This document shows, in pieces, positions 1 to 7,899 of a stretch of 11,024 nucleotides of DNA. Within the stretch, counting starts at the first letter, position 1. Each line of letters starts with the position of its first letter. Both the position numbers and the translations under genes were made by a program. The notes under the pieces are model-generated. The model was not told the origin of the DNA. It made no database searches and worked only from the letters and a program-made list of their open reading frames with translations. Source of the stretch: Thiotrichales bacterium (lineage in GTDB: Bacteria; Pseudomonadota; Gammaproteobacteria; PS1; Pseudothioglobaceae); assembly GCA_002698045.1 (NCBI GenBank), contig NZUR01000021.1, positions 14,772-25,795 on the forward strand, in the 5' to 3' direction.

Positions 1-71
1 GCTTAAAGTAAGATTTTTCATAAAAAACACCAAAAATTCATTAACTTGGTAAATCGCTAATTAAAATAGCT

Positions 72-89
72 TTCTCAGTTAATTGAGAA
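72..89. repeat. Near-perfect palindrome upstream of dsbD
   Basis: TTCTCA at 72-77 and TGAGAA at 84-89 are perfect inverted arms around GTTAAT, whose own centre TTAA is palindromic. No T-tract follows directly, so it does not look like a strong terminator. It lies about 45 bases upstream of the proposed dsbD promoter and could be a DNA operator or the weak 3' end of a gene outside the window. The arms are seen directly; any function is a guess. Confidence 0.35.
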
Positions 90-133
90 TCGATTTTATA
101 CAAAATAGCCTGGCAACAATGAAGAAACGCAAC

Positions 134-161
134 TAGAGATAAACTGCGATTAGACTATAAT
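134..161 (+). promoter_or_regulatory. Putative sigma70 promoter of dsbD
   Basis: A perfect -10 hexamer TATAAT lies at 156-161, with a weak -35 candidate TAGAGA (4 of 6 matches to TTGACA) at 134-139 and a 16-base spacer. Transcription would start near 168, giving a leader of about 20 bases before the dsbD start codon at 189. In such AT-rich DNA chance matches are common, but the exact -10 and short leader favour a real promoter. Confidence 0.45.
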
Positions 162-188
162 TGAAGTTATCAAAATTTTGAGAATTTT

Positions 189-2030
189 ATGAAGCATTTT
201 TTTTCAATTGTTCTGTTTTTATTACTTATTCCATTTTCACAAACTTGGGCTGAAACTCTTAATACGGATAGTGTATTAAGTCAAAGTAGTAGTGCTGAAT
301 CTTCAAGCCTATTACTATCTGATAATAACTCAAAAAATGAAAAACATCCTCTACCTGTTAAGGAGGCCTTTGAATTAAAAGCACTTTCAGTAGATGGTGA
401 GACAGTTGCCGTTACGTGGCTCACAAAAAATAACTACTATCTTTATAAAGACAAGATATCTTTTGTTGCCGAGGGTGCTAGAATTGAAAGTGCCATTTTT
501 CCAAAAGCCAAATTAAAAGAAGATGAGTTTTTTGGCGAGGTTAGCATTTATGACGAGCCGTTAGAAGTAACTCTTTTGCTAAGTGATATAACGAGCAATC
601 CTATTAATTTAATTATTAAACATCAAGGCTGCTGGAGTGGCGGAGTTTGCTATCCACCACAGAGTGATACAATTAAAGTTGACCTCACTGGATCTAAAAT
701 CTACTCTAGCACTTCTTCAGAACAAATAAATACCAGCGAGCTAAAGGTAAAAGAAAAATTCCGACAAGGTGGATTGGCATTATTTTTTGCCGCATTTCTA
801 GCTGGACTAGCATTATCCTGGACGCCTTGCGTATATCCAATGATACCAATACTCTCGGGAATTATCATTGGGCAAAAGCAAACTCCTAGCAACTTAAAGG
901 CTGTTTTGATGTCTCTGGCTTTTGTATTCTCAATGTCTATTGCTTACGGATTGATCGGTGCAACTGCAGGTTTTTTTGGGGCTGGCATAAACCTCCAGGC
1001 AATAATGCAAACTCCATGGGTTTTAGTTGTATTTAGTTTAATTTTCATTTTCCTTGCATTTTCTATGTTTGGGTTTTACGACATTCAATTACCTTCTAAA
1101 TTCCAAAATAAAATTACCAATCTAAGCAATAAGCAAAGTGGTGGCAATTTTATAGGGGTTAGCATAATGGGATTTCTTTCTGCATTAATTGTTGGGCCAT
1201 GTGTAACTCCCTTTTTAGCTACTGCCCTAAGCTATGTTATAGCTGGTGGGAGCGCATTAAAAGGTGGCATTAGTCTTTTTGCTATGGGCTTAGGAATGGG
1301 TGTTCCGTTAATAATAATTTGTGGATGGGGAGTTAATGCACTTCCTAAGGCTGGTCCATGGATGGAGAGTGTGAAGCAGATTTTTGGCTTCTTTATGATT
1401 GCCGTTGCCTTATATTTACTTGATCGAATTCTAAACCCACTTGTATCACTTATGATTTGGGCCATCTTGTTTACTTATGCGCCTATAAAGATTGGTATTT
1501 TTAAAAATTTAACCCAAGAAATTAATATTTGGAACATTTTATTTAAAGCTTTAGGATTAATCATGTTTGCTTATGGCCTTCTTCTTTGGCTTTTAGTTGC
1601 AAAAGGTGGCGGGGATATTCAAAAACCTTTAGATTCAATCCTTTATGGTGAAACTATAGAACAGTCAAAGATCAATAAATTTAATACGATAAAAAATGAA
1701 GATCAACTCAGCTCAGAAATCACTAAAACTGTAAATAGCAACAAACTACTAATTGTTAAATTTTATGCAGATTGGTGTATTACGTGCAATAAATTAGAAC
1801 GTGTCGTTTTCTCTAATAAAGCAGTTAATGAAGCACTAAAAGACACTCTTACCTCTACTTTAGATGTAACTGATAATAATCGTTTTAATCAATCAATGCT
1901 GGCAAGATTCTCTCTTGTTGGGCCGCCTGCACTTTTATTTTTTAAAAATGGATTAGAGCAACGTCCATATCGAATTATCGGAGAAATAAGTGCAGAAGAA
2001 CTTGTTGAACATATAAATAATTTACGATAA
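189..2030 (+). CDS. dsbD: Thiol:disulfide interchange protein DsbD
   Basis: DsbD carries electrons from cytoplasmic thioredoxin across the inner membrane to periplasmic partners such as DsbC and c-type cytochrome maturation factors. All three modules and all six catalytic cysteines are visible in the 613 residues. A signal peptide covers residues 1-21, with likely cleavage after TWA. The periplasmic alpha domain has Cys148 and Cys154 in CWSGGVCYPP. The membrane domain (about 195-470, roughly eight hydrophobic segments) has Cys214 in WTPCVYP and Cys338 in GPCVTP. The periplasmic thioredoxin-like gamma domain has WCITC (Cys530, Cys533) and a cis-proline region VGPP near 577-580. Cys378 is an extra cysteine in a membrane segment. 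The start is the only Met preceding the signal peptide. Its ribosome binding site is weak (GAGA at 180-183). The gene appears to be transcribed alone and is followed by 228 non-coding bases. Confidence 0.96.
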   Translation: MKHFFSIVLFLLLIPFSQTWAETLNTDSVLSQSSSAESSSLLLSDNNSKNEKHPLPVKEAFELKALSVDGETVAVTWLTKNNYYLYKDKISFVAEGARIESAIFPKAKLKEDEFFGEVSIYDEPLEVTLLLSDITSNPINLIIKHQGCWSGGVCYPPQSDTIKVDLTGSKIYSSTSSEQINTSELKVKEKFRQGGLALFFAAFLAGLALSWTPCVYPMIPILSGIIIGQKQTPSNLKAVLMSLAFVFSMSIAYGLIGATAGFFGAGINLQAIMQTPWVLVVFSLIFIFLAFSMFGFYDIQLPSKFQNKITNLSNKQSGGNFIGVSIMGFLSALIVGPCVTPFLATALSYVIAGGSALKGGISLFAMGLGMGVPLIIICGWGVNALPKAGPWMESVKQIFGFFMIAVALYLLDRILNPLVSLMIWAILFTYAPIKIGIFKNLTQEINIWNILFKALGLIMFAYGLLLWLLVAKGGGDIQKPLDSILYGETIEQSKINKFNTIKNEDQLSSEITKTVNSNKLLIVKFYADWCITCNKLERVVFSNKAVNEALKDTLTSTLDVTDNNRFNQSMLARFSLVGPPALLFFKNGLEQRPYRIIGEISAEELVEHINNLR

Positions 2031-2093
2031 ATATTAGCAAAATTCCCTTAAATGCTTTGAATGTACGCTATATTTAGCCAAATAGATGTTAAA

Positions 2094-2158
2094 ATTCTTA
2101 TACTCAATAATAAGCTAAGAATCAAGCCTTAGAGGTTTGATCATTAAATAATTCTAAG
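2094..2158. repeat. Overlapping inverted repeats between dsbD and accB
   Basis: Three stems overlap here. ATTCTTA (2094-2100) pairs with TAAGAAT (2116-2122) around a 15-base loop. ATCAAGCC (2121-2128) pairs with GGTTTGAT (2134-2141), 8 bp with one G-U wobble and a 5-base loop. CTTAGA (2128-2133) pairs with TCTAAG (2153-2158). They cannot all form at once. No run of T follows any of them, so none is a convincing terminator. They could belong to the dsbD 3' end or to a leader of the acc operon. The rest of 2031-2258 shows no gene or clear promoter. Confidence 0.35.
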
Positions 2159-2247
2159 CCAAAAATATAAACTTGGTATCATTTCACGCCTTGAAGGATA
2201 AGTTATACATTTGTAATTAAACTAAAACTAATGGCAAAGAACAAAAT

Positions 2248-2253
2248 AGGGAG
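2248..2253 (+). promoter_or_regulatory. Ribosome binding site of accB
   Basis: AGGGAG sits five bases before the ATG at 2259. It is one of the better Shine-Dalgarno matches in the window and fixes the accB start. Confidence 0.7.
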
Positions 2254-2258
2254 CAGTA

Positions 2259-2702
2259 ATGGATATTCGTAAAGTAAAAAAACTAATGGAACTTCTAGAG
2301 AAATCTGGAATGGCAGAAATTGAAATTAAAGAAGGAGAAGAGTCGGTAAAAATTTCTAGGTTTGGTAATGCTCCTATGCCAACTCAAACAAATTTTCACC
2401 AACCAGCGCCTACTGTAGCTCCTTCTATTTCAGCAGAACCAACATCTATTGCTGCGCCACAATCTAATGATCAAGCTGTAACATCCCCCATGGTAGGAAC
2501 GTATTATTCAGCGCCCTCACCAACAGCTAAGCCATTTATCACGGTGGGTCAAAAAATACAGCAGGGCGATACCGTAGGCATTATAGAAGCTATGAAAATC
2601 ATGAATCAAATAGAGGCTGACCACTCAGGAACAGTAATAGAGATACTTGTTAAGGATGGCGAAGCAGTTGAATTTGGACAACCATTAATCATAGTTCAAT
2701 GA
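2259..2702 (+). CDS. accB: Biotin carboxyl carrier protein of acetyl-CoA carboxylase
   Basis: BCCP carries the biotin that shuttles CO2 between biotin carboxylase (AccC) and the carboxyltransferase (AccAD), making malonyl-CoA for fatty acid synthesis in the cytoplasm. At 147 residues it is slightly shorter than E. coli AccB (156). Residues 1-35 form the charged N-terminal region, followed by a flexible Ala/Pro/Thr-rich linker (about 37-72). The biotinyl domain (75-147) begins [13 protein letters not shown], the characteristic bacterial thumb region, and carries [12 protein letters not shown] with the biotinylated lysine at Lys113. The stop codon overlaps the accC start (ATGA), so the two are translationally coupled. 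In E. coli AccB represses its own operon; the 228-base upstream region leaves room for control here, but no operator can be identified. Confidence 0.97.
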   Translation: MDIRKVKKLMELLEKSGMAEIEIKEGEESVKISRFGNAPMPTQTNFHQPAPTVAPSISAEPTSIAAPQSNDQAVTSPMVGTYYSAPSPTAKPFITVGQKIQQGDTVGIIEAMKIMNQIEADHSGTVIEILVKDGEAVEFGQPLIIVQ

Positions 2703-4051
2703 GTTCTATAAAAAAAGTATTGATCGCCAATCGAGGCGAAATAGCACTGCGCATTCTTCGAGCCTGCAAAGAGCTTGATATTCAAACAGTTGCTGTATAT
2801 TCAACAGCCGATAAAGACCTTAAGCATGTACGTTTAGCTGATGAAGCAGTTTGTATAGGCCCTCATCCTTCAATTAATAGTTACCTCAATATTCCAGCCA
2901 TTATTAGTGCGGCTGAATTAACCCATGCTGACGCAATTCATCCTGGATATGGCTTTCTTTCAGAAAATGCAGATTTTGCAGATCAGGTAGAGCAAAGCGG
3001 TTTTATTTTTATTGGCCCAAGATCTGAAAATATTAAAGTGATGGGTGACAAAGTTGCAGCAATTGAGGCAATGCAAAATTCAGGAGTGCCTTGTGTTCCA
3101 GGTTCAAATGGAGCGCTCGATAATAATGCAAAGAAAAGCCTTAAAATTGCTAAAGAAATTGGTCTTCCTATAATTATTAAAGCCTCAGGCGGAGGTGGTG
3201 GAAGAGGAATGCGAGTTGTTGAGTCCGAAAAGGATTTAGCTAGCTCTATTGAGCTTACAAAAACAGAGGCTTTAAGTTTTTTTGGTAATGATGAAGTTTA
3301 TATGGAAAAATTTCTAACAACACCAAGGCATGTTGAAGTGCAAGTTCTTGCCGATCAACATGGAAATGCTATTCATCTTGGCGAGAGAGACTGCTCAATG
3401 CAGCGTCGCCACCAAAAGGTCGTAGAAGAGGCTCCTGCGCCAGGCATAAGCGAAGAGCTTCGAAATAAGATAGGCAGTATTTGTGCAGAGGCATGTAAAC
3501 AAATAAACTATCGCGGCGCTGGAACATTTGAATTTCTTTTTGACAATGATGAATTTTACTTTATTGAAATGAATACAAGAGTTCAAGTCGAACACCCAGT
3601 TACTGAAATGATTACCGGTGTCGATATTGTCCGTGAGCAGATTTTAATTGCTGGTGGTGATAAATTATCGCTAACTCAAGACCAAGTTCAAATAAGAGGT
3701 CATGCAGTTGAATGTAGGATTAATGCTGAAGACCCAGTTACCTTTATGCCGTCTCCAGGGAAAATTACTCAATACCACGCAGCCGGTGGGCTTGGTGTTA
3801 GGATAGATTCGCATGTTTATAACGGTTATAATGTTCCGCCTTACTATGACTCGATGATTGGAAAAGTGATTACTTTTGGTGAAAATAGAACTAATGCAAT
3901 TATAAAAATGCAAAATGCGCTTGATGAAATGGTCATCGATGGAATTAAAACGAATATCCCACTTCAAAGAAAAATTATGTCTGACAAGACATTCAAAAAG
4001 GGTGGTATGAATATTCATTACCTTGAAAAAATGCTTGGAGAAGGTGAATAA
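2699..4051 (+). CDS. accC: Biotin carboxylase subunit of acetyl-CoA carboxylase
   Basis: AccC is the ATP-grasp enzyme that carboxylates biotin on AccB using bicarbonate and ATP, the first half-reaction of acetyl-CoA carboxylase. The 450 residues align with E. coli AccC (449) with a constant offset of two. Visible active-site residues are Lys118 and Lys161, the glycine loop GGGGGRGMR (164-172), His211, Lys240 in [10 protein letters not shown], metal ligands Glu278 and Glu290 ([13 protein letters not shown]), and the catalytic set Arg294, Gln296, Val297, Glu298 and Arg340. No key residue is missing. The start overlaps the accB stop by four bases, has no good Shine-Dalgarno of its own and probably depends on accB translation. 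The stop overlaps the argC start by one base. The usual downstream partner prmA is absent. Confidence 0.98.
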   Translation: MSSIKKVLIANRGEIALRILRACKELDIQTVAVYSTADKDLKHVRLADEAVCIGPHPSINSYLNIPAIISAAELTHADAIHPGYGFLSENADFADQVEQSGFIFIGPRSENIKVMGDKVAAIEAMQNSGVPCVPGSNGALDNNAKKSLKIAKEIGLPIIIKASGGGGGRGMRVVESEKDLASSIELTKTEALSFFGNDEVYMEKFLTTPRHVEVQVLADQHGNAIHLGERDCSMQRRHQKVVEEAPAPGISEELRNKIGSICAEACKQINYRGAGTFEFLFDNDEFYFIEMNTRVQVEHPVTEMITGVDIVREQILIAGGDKLSLTQDQVQIRGHAVECRINAEDPVTFMPSPGKITQYHAAGGLGVRIDSHVYNGYNVPPYYDSMIGKVITFGENRTNAIIKMQNALDEMVIDGIKTNIPLQRKIMSDKTFKKGGMNIHYLEKMLGEGE

Positions 4052-5085
4052 TGAATATTAAGGTTGGAATTATTGGTGGCTCTGGATACACTGGAGTTGA
4101 GCTTTTGCGTATCCTTCATCAGCATCCAAATGCCGAAGTGACTGCAATTAGCTCGAGAGCACTTCAAGGAAAAAAGATTTCTGAGGTTTTTCCTAATATG
4201 TCTGGAATATCAGATTTAGTATATTCATTGCCTGACGATAAGGCTTTATTTGACTGTAATATTGTTTTCTTTGCAACACCTCATGGCGTCGCAATGAATA
4301 GCTCTGAATCTTTCCTTGACAAAGGAATAAAGGTTATTGACTTAGGTGCTGATTTCAGAATTAATGATGCAGATCTCTGGTCTCAATGGTACAACATGGA
4401 GCACTCTCAAAGCGCTCTCTTAGAAGAGGCGGTCTATGGCCAACCTGAGACAAGAAGAGATGCAATTAAGGAAGCACGCCTTATTGCCAACCCTGGCTGT
4501 TACCCTACAGCAGTCCTTTTAGCTTTAAAACCGCTTTTAGAGAATCATTTAATTGACACCTCAAATATCATTGCTGACTGTAAATCTGGAGCTAGCGGCG
4601 CTGGACGAATTGCAAACCAAGCAATGCTTCTGTGCGAGGCATCAGAAAGCTTTAAGGCTTATGGCGTTAGTGGTCATCGACACTTCCCTGAAATAAAACA
4701 AGAACTCGAGCTTATGGCGGGAGAGTCAGTTGGGCTAACTTTTGTTCCTCATCTTCTCCCTATGATTCGAGGAATTGAAGCTACAATTTATGTTGACCTG
4801 CTTGATTCAAGTGTTGACGTTCAACCTTATTTCGAAAATGCCTACAAAAACGAAGAATTTGTTAAAATACTGCCTAAGGGCACTTATCCTGAAACACGCT
4901 CGGTTAAGTCGTCAAACTATTGCCAAATTGCAGTTCAGTATGTTGAACACAGCAATAAACTTGTAATTATGTCTGTAATTGACAACCTAGTTAAGGGGGC
5001 CGCGGGCCAAGCCATTCAGAATATGAACCTAATGTTTGGCCTTAAGGAACAGGAAGGTCTTTCACAGATTGGTTTACTGCCTTAA
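4051..5085 (+). CDS. argC: N-acetyl-gamma-glutamyl-phosphate reductase
   Basis: ArgC performs the NADPH-dependent reduction of N-acetylglutamyl-5-phosphate to the semialdehyde, the third step of arginine synthesis. At 344 residues it is of normal length. The Rossmann motif GGSGYTG lies at 9-15. The nucleophilic cysteine is Cys150 in ANPGCYPTA. The GHRHFPEI segment (His209, His211), FVPHLLPMIRG (231-241) and the C-terminal NLVKGAAGQA (312-321) are all family hallmarks. The ATG overlaps the accC stop (TAATG), and AAGGTG at 4041-4046 serves as a ribosome binding site inside accC. That makes arginine synthesis part of the acc transcript, an unusual pairing. ArgC upstream of erpA is known in other gammaproteobacteria such as Pseudomonas, so this gene probably links two formerly separate blocks. 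Confidence 0.97.
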   Translation: MNIKVGIIGGSGYTGVELLRILHQHPNAEVTAISSRALQGKKISEVFPNMSGISDLVYSLPDDKALFDCNIVFFATPHGVAMNSSESFLDKGIKVIDLGADFRINDADLWSQWYNMEHSQSALLEEAVYGQPETRRDAIKEARLIANPGCYPTAVLLALKPLLENHLIDTSNIIADCKSGASGAGRIANQAMLLCEASESFKAYGVSGHRHFPEIKQELELMAGESVGLTFVPHLLPMIRGIEATIYVDLLDSSVDVQPYFENAYKNEEFVKILPKGTYPETRSVKSSNYCQIAVQYVEHSNKLVIMSVIDNLVKGAAGQAIQNMNLMFGLKEQEGLSQIGLLP

Positions 5086-5101
5086 TGGTGGTTTTTATAA
5101 T
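5073..5101 (+). promoter_or_regulatory. Putative sigma70 promoter of the erpA unit
   Basis: TTTACT at 5073-5078 (4 of 6) and a perfect TATAAT at 5096-5101 are separated by an optimal 17 bases. The -35 lies inside the last codons of argC. Transcription would begin near 5108, six bases before the erpA Shine-Dalgarno, giving a very short leader. Confidence 0.55.
5076..5096 (+). terminator. Weak intrinsic terminator after argC
   Basis: ACTGCC (5076-5081) can pair with GGTGGT (5087-5092) around a TTAAT loop. Four pairs are Watson-Crick and the two central ones are G-U wobbles. A T-run extends to 5096. The stem includes the argC stop codon, and the T-run leads straight into the -10 of the erpA promoter. 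The adjacent wobbles make it weak, so partial read-through is expected. Confidence 0.35.
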
Positions 5102-5124
5102 ATGAAATATTTTGGAGTATGAAC

Positions 5125-5478
5125 ATGGACGCTGCTGAAATTCAAGATGAAGCTGATATAATTTTCAGTGATAGTGCAGCAAACAGAGTTGCGCAACTCA
5201 TCAAAGAAGAAAAAAACCCCGCATTAAGATTGCGCGTCTATATTACAGGTGGGGGCTGCTCTGGCTTCTCTTATGGCTTTAGCTTTGATGAAAACCTCAA
5301 AGAAGGCGATAGTGGCGTTAATAAACAAGGTGTAGAACTAGTTATCGATCCAATGAGTTATCAATACCTTATGGGCTCGACAGTAGACTACTTGGAGGAC
5401 CTTCAAGGCTCTCGTTTTATTGTTAGCAACCCTAATGCCAAAACCACCTGTGGTTGTGGCTCTTCCTTTTCAATTTAA
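5125..5478 (+). CDS. erpA: Iron-sulfur cluster insertion protein ErpA
   Basis: ErpA is an A-type carrier that delivers Fe-S clusters to apoproteins, including the IspG/IspH enzymes of isoprenoid synthesis in E. coli. The protein ends like E. coli ErpA ([16 protein letters not shown]) and contains [12 protein letters not shown]. The three cluster-binding cysteines are Cys45, Cys109 and Cys111. I chose the second ATG at 5125 (117 residues) over 5119 because GGAG at 5114-5117 is only one base from the first ATG but seven from the second. E. coli ErpA has 114 residues. The gene leads a likely unit with citrate synthase and ubiEJB. Isoprenoid synthesis feeds the ubiquinone tail, so the grouping makes metabolic sense, although this is inference. 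Confidence 0.96.
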   Translation: MDAAEIQDEADIIFSDSAANRVAQLIKEEKNPALRLRVYITGGGCSGFSYGFSFDENLKEGDSGVNKQGVELVIDPMSYQYLMGSTVDYLEDLQGSRFIVSNPNAKTTCGCGSSFSI

Positions 5479-5496
5479 CAAAACTAATAATTAATT

Positions 5497-6633
5497 ATGA
5501 AAGAATATATACCAGGTTTAGCAGGCGTCCCAGCAACTAAGTCAGCAATTTCCTCAATCGACGGAGAAAAAGGCATACTTGCCTATAGAGGCTACTCCAT
5601 ACAAGACCTCGTTAAGCACTCATCATTTGAAGAAACTGCACTTTTATTAATGCAGGGAGAGTTGCCAACTCATACAGAGCTCTGTGACTTTAAAGATCTT
5701 TTACAAAGACGCTATGAGGTAAAGCGCAAAATCCGCCATTTGCTTTGGTCGCTTCCATCAGAAGGACACTCAATGGACGTACTTCAAACTGCAATAGCCT
5801 CCATGGCCACTTTCTACCCAGGTGCTGGCGCCTCAGAACCAGATTCAGCTTACACTCAAAATGCACTCGTAAAGATTATCTCAAATATGAGCACTTTGGT
5901 CGCAATGTGGACTCGTATTAGTAGAGGATACGATCCAATCCCGCCAAGCAAAACGATGTCTTATGCTGAAAACTTTATGTACATGTGCTTTGGAGAGGAG
6001 TCTGATCCAGAAATTATCAGTCTTTTAGACGCTTGCTTAATTTTACATGCTGAACATACAATTAATGCCTCAACGTTTTCAACAATGGTAACGGCGTCTT
6101 CACTCGCAAACCCTTTTGCTTCAATTGCCGCAGGAGTTGGAACTCTTGCAGGGCCTTTGCATGGCAATGCAAATGAAAACGTTCTACTTATGCTTGACGA
6201 AATAGGGTCTCCGAAAAATGCGCGTGGCTGGATCGAAGATAGACTCAAAAACAAAAAAGTAATCTGGGGTATGGGACATCGTGAATACAAAACAAAAGAT
6301 CCTCGTGCAACAATTCTTGAGCAAATGATTAAAACTTATGTCAACAAATCTGGCCATAATTTATCTGAGCGCTTTGAGACAGCACTGGAGGTCGAAAGCA
6401 TCTGTGACGAGCTATTGTCTCACAAGGGGGTTTATCCAAATGTCGACTTTTACTCGGGTATTCTTTACGCTGAATTATTTAAATTTACCAAAGAACACTT
6501 CACCTCAATTTTTGCTATGGCACGTTCAGCAGGTTGGGTGGCACACTGGCACGAACAAGTGAGTCACAATAAAATCTTTAGACCAACGCAAATATATACA
6601 GGGAAAGACTTCAGGGACTACCCTGTTAGATAA
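5497..6633 (+). CDS. gltA: Citrate synthase, short cyanobacterial-like type
   Basis: Condenses oxaloacetate and acetyl-CoA to citrate at the entrance to the TCA cycle. The 378 residues contain the catalytic His222 (GPLHGNANE), His261 ([12 protein letters not shown]) and Asp317 (YPNVDFYSG), plus [12 protein letters not shown] (183-194) around His187. The length and the [10 protein letters not shown] start match the short class found in cyanobacteria, archaea and Gram-positives, not the longer hexameric NADH-inhibited GltA of E. coli (about 430 residues). The loop after His222 reads GNAN where GGAN is usual. Methylcitrate synthase (PrpC) has a similar fold and cannot be fully excluded, but no other prp gene is nearby. 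The ATG has no Shine-Dalgarno and lies 18 bases after erpA. An in-frame start upstream is not evident. Confidence 0.88.
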   Translation: MKEYIPGLAGVPATKSAISSIDGEKGILAYRGYSIQDLVKHSSFEETALLLMQGELPTHTELCDFKDLLQRRYEVKRKIRHLLWSLPSEGHSMDVLQTAIASMATFYPGAGASEPDSAYTQNALVKIISNMSTLVAMWTRISRGYDPIPPSKTMSYAENFMYMCFGEESDPEIISLLDACLILHAEHTINASTFSTMVTASSLANPFASIAAGVGTLAGPLHGNANENVLLMLDEIGSPKNARGWIEDRLKNKKVIWGMGHREYKTKDPRATILEQMIKTYVNKSGHNLSERFETALEVESICDELLSHKGVYPNVDFYSGILYAELFKFTKEHFTSIFAMARSAGWVAHWHEQVSHNKIFRPTQIYTGKDFRDYPVR

Positions 6634-6635
6634 GC

Positions 6636-7376
6636 ATGGAAAAGACTACACACTTTGGTTTTCAACAGGTTGATGTTGATCAAAAGCAAGGTCTAGTTAA
6701 GGGTGTGTTTGACTCAGTCGCAAGTAATTATGATCTTATGAATGACGTTATGTCATTGGGCACGCATCGACTATGGAAAAATTATACAATTGCCAGTAGT
6801 AATGTTTCTAAGGGTGACAAGGTGCTAGATATCGCTGGTGGAACTGGCGATCTAGCTATCAAATTTAGAAAAAAAGTTGGAGGCTCTGGCAAAGTTATCT
6901 TGTCAGATATTAATGGCTCAATGCTTGAAGAAGGACGTAAAAATCTAATTAATCATGGCGTTATTGATGTTGATTTTATTCAGGCAAATGCAGAATCACT
7001 GCCATTTGAAGATAACACGTTCGATTGCGTAAGCATTGCTTTTGGCTTAAGAAATGTAACCCATAAGAATACTGCTCTTAAACAAATGCATAGAGTCTTA
7101 AAAAAAGGAGGCTCTTTATTGGTATTAGAGTTCTCTAAAGTTGAAAATGAAATGCTTGAAAAGATATACGATGCATACTCTTTTAACCTCATACCTAAAC
7201 TAGGTCAATTCTTTGCAAATGATGAGGATAGCTATCAGTATCTTGCAGAATCAATTCGAAAGCATCCAGATCAAGAAACGCTTAAAACCATGGCGCTTGA
7301 TGCTGGGTTTGGTTTTTGTGAATATCACAATTTATCTGGTGGCATAGTGGCACTTCATAAAGCAATAAAAACTTAA
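6636..7376 (+). CDS. ubiE: Ubiquinone/menaquinone C-methyltransferase UbiE
   Basis: UbiE is the SAM-dependent C-methyltransferase of ubiquinone synthesis, methylating the benzoquinol ring (and demethylmenaquinol where present). The 246 residues (E. coli 251) open with TTHFGFQQV and have the SAM-binding motif LDIAGGTGD at 64-72. DINGSML (91-97), the [16 protein letters not shown] segment (127-142), LLVLEFSK (161-168) and DAYSFNLIP (179-187) are all UbiE signatures. It starts two bases after the citrate synthase stop without a visible Shine-Dalgarno, so it probably depends on translation of the upstream gene. It begins the conserved ubiE-ubiJ-ubiB order. Absence of menaquinone genes in the window leaves the second activity open. 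Confidence 0.96.
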   Translation: MEKTTHFGFQQVDVDQKQGLVKGVFDSVASNYDLMNDVMSLGTHRLWKNYTIASSNVSKGDKVLDIAGGTGDLAIKFRKKVGGSGKVILSDINGSMLEEGRKNLINHGVIDVDFIQANAESLPFEDNTFDCVSIAFGLRNVTHKNTALKQMHRVLKKGGSLLVLEFSKVENEMLEKIYDAYSFNLIPKLGQFFANDEDSYQYLAESIRKHPDQETLKTMALDAGFGFCEYHNLSGGIVALHKAIKT

Positions 7377-7380
7377 TAAA

Positions 7381-7899
7381 ATGTTTCGCCTTGCCATTGA
7401 AAAATCTCTAAACCATATGATTAATACCAACAGTATCGATACTGAACGTCTTGATAATAGCCTTATTGGAATCAGTGTTCATGATATAGATCTAAAGCTA
7501 TTTTTCATGTTTGCAAATTCACGTGTTTTTGTCATTGAGAATAATGCACAAGATAGCGTCGATGTTGATATTACACTTAATAAAAAAGCTTTTTTATCTT
7601 TATTTAATGGTGCTTCTTTTGAAGAGCTAATTGAGAGCGATGAAATTGAAATTAATGGCAGCATTAAAACAGCTCAACAATTAGCAGATTTGATGGCGCT
7701 ATCATCAATTGATATTGAGGAACTTGTTTCTCAGTATACAGGTGATATTATTGCTCACCAGCTTGGCAAAACCCTCAACGTTATTAAAGGAAAATCCATT
7801 CAGGATACAGGTGAGATCTTTGAGAACTTTAAAAATGAATTAACCACCCTTTTAGTAGCCCCTAGCAGATCGAAAATTTTTAAAAATAAGGCGTCTTAG
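7381..7899 (+). CDS. ubiJ: Ubiquinone biosynthesis accessory factor UbiJ (SCP2 domain)
   Basis: UbiJ is a lipid-binding accessory protein of the soluble ubiquinone biosynthesis complex, thought to hold hydrophobic intermediates through its SCP2 domain. I call it from its position between ubiE and ubiB and from residues about 10-105, which read as an SCP2 fold (VDVDITLNKKAFLSLF, then EIEINGSIKTAQQLADLM). The following DIEELVSQYTGDIIAHQLG (111-129) is a UbiJ hallmark. At 172 residues it is shorter than E. coli UbiJ (201), and the difference lies in the C-terminal tail, which is coiled-coil-like in E. coli. No frameshift is apparent. It starts four bases after ubiE with no Shine-Dalgarno, and its stop directly abuts the ubiB ATG. 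Confidence 0.85.
   Translation: MFRLAIEKSLNHMINTNSIDTERLDNSLIGISVHDIDLKLFFMFANSRVFVIENNAQDSVDVDITLNKKAFLSLFNGASFEELIESDEIEINGSIKTAQQLADLMALSSIDIEELVSQYTGDIIAHQLGKTLNVIKGKSIQDTGEIFENFKNELTTLLVAPSRSKIFKNKAS

Noticed and set aside
2173-2219. Promoter for accB from TTGGTA or TTGAAG with TATACA or TAATTA
   Set aside because: Each combination fails on spacing or on the -10 match, so I could not support one specific promoter.
3671-4018. Open frame of 115 codons on the - strand within accC
   Set aside because: It is wholly antisense to conserved AccC coding sequence, has no recognisable domain and reads as a shadow of the real gene.
5102-5122. Six-codon mini-frame (MKYFGV) before erpA, as a leader peptide
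   Set aside because: It has no ribosome binding site, would begin upstream of the predicted transcript start near 5108, and has no regulatory codon run.
5961-6290. Open frame of 109 codons on the - strand within citrate synthase
   Set aside because: It is antisense to the catalytic core of citrate synthase and has no family resemblance or ribosome binding site.
5497-6633. Methylcitrate synthase (PrpC) instead of citrate synthase
   Set aside because: No prpB, prpD or acn-type propionate gene is adjacent, and the N- and C-terminal motifs read more like short citrate synthases; kept as a minor alternative.
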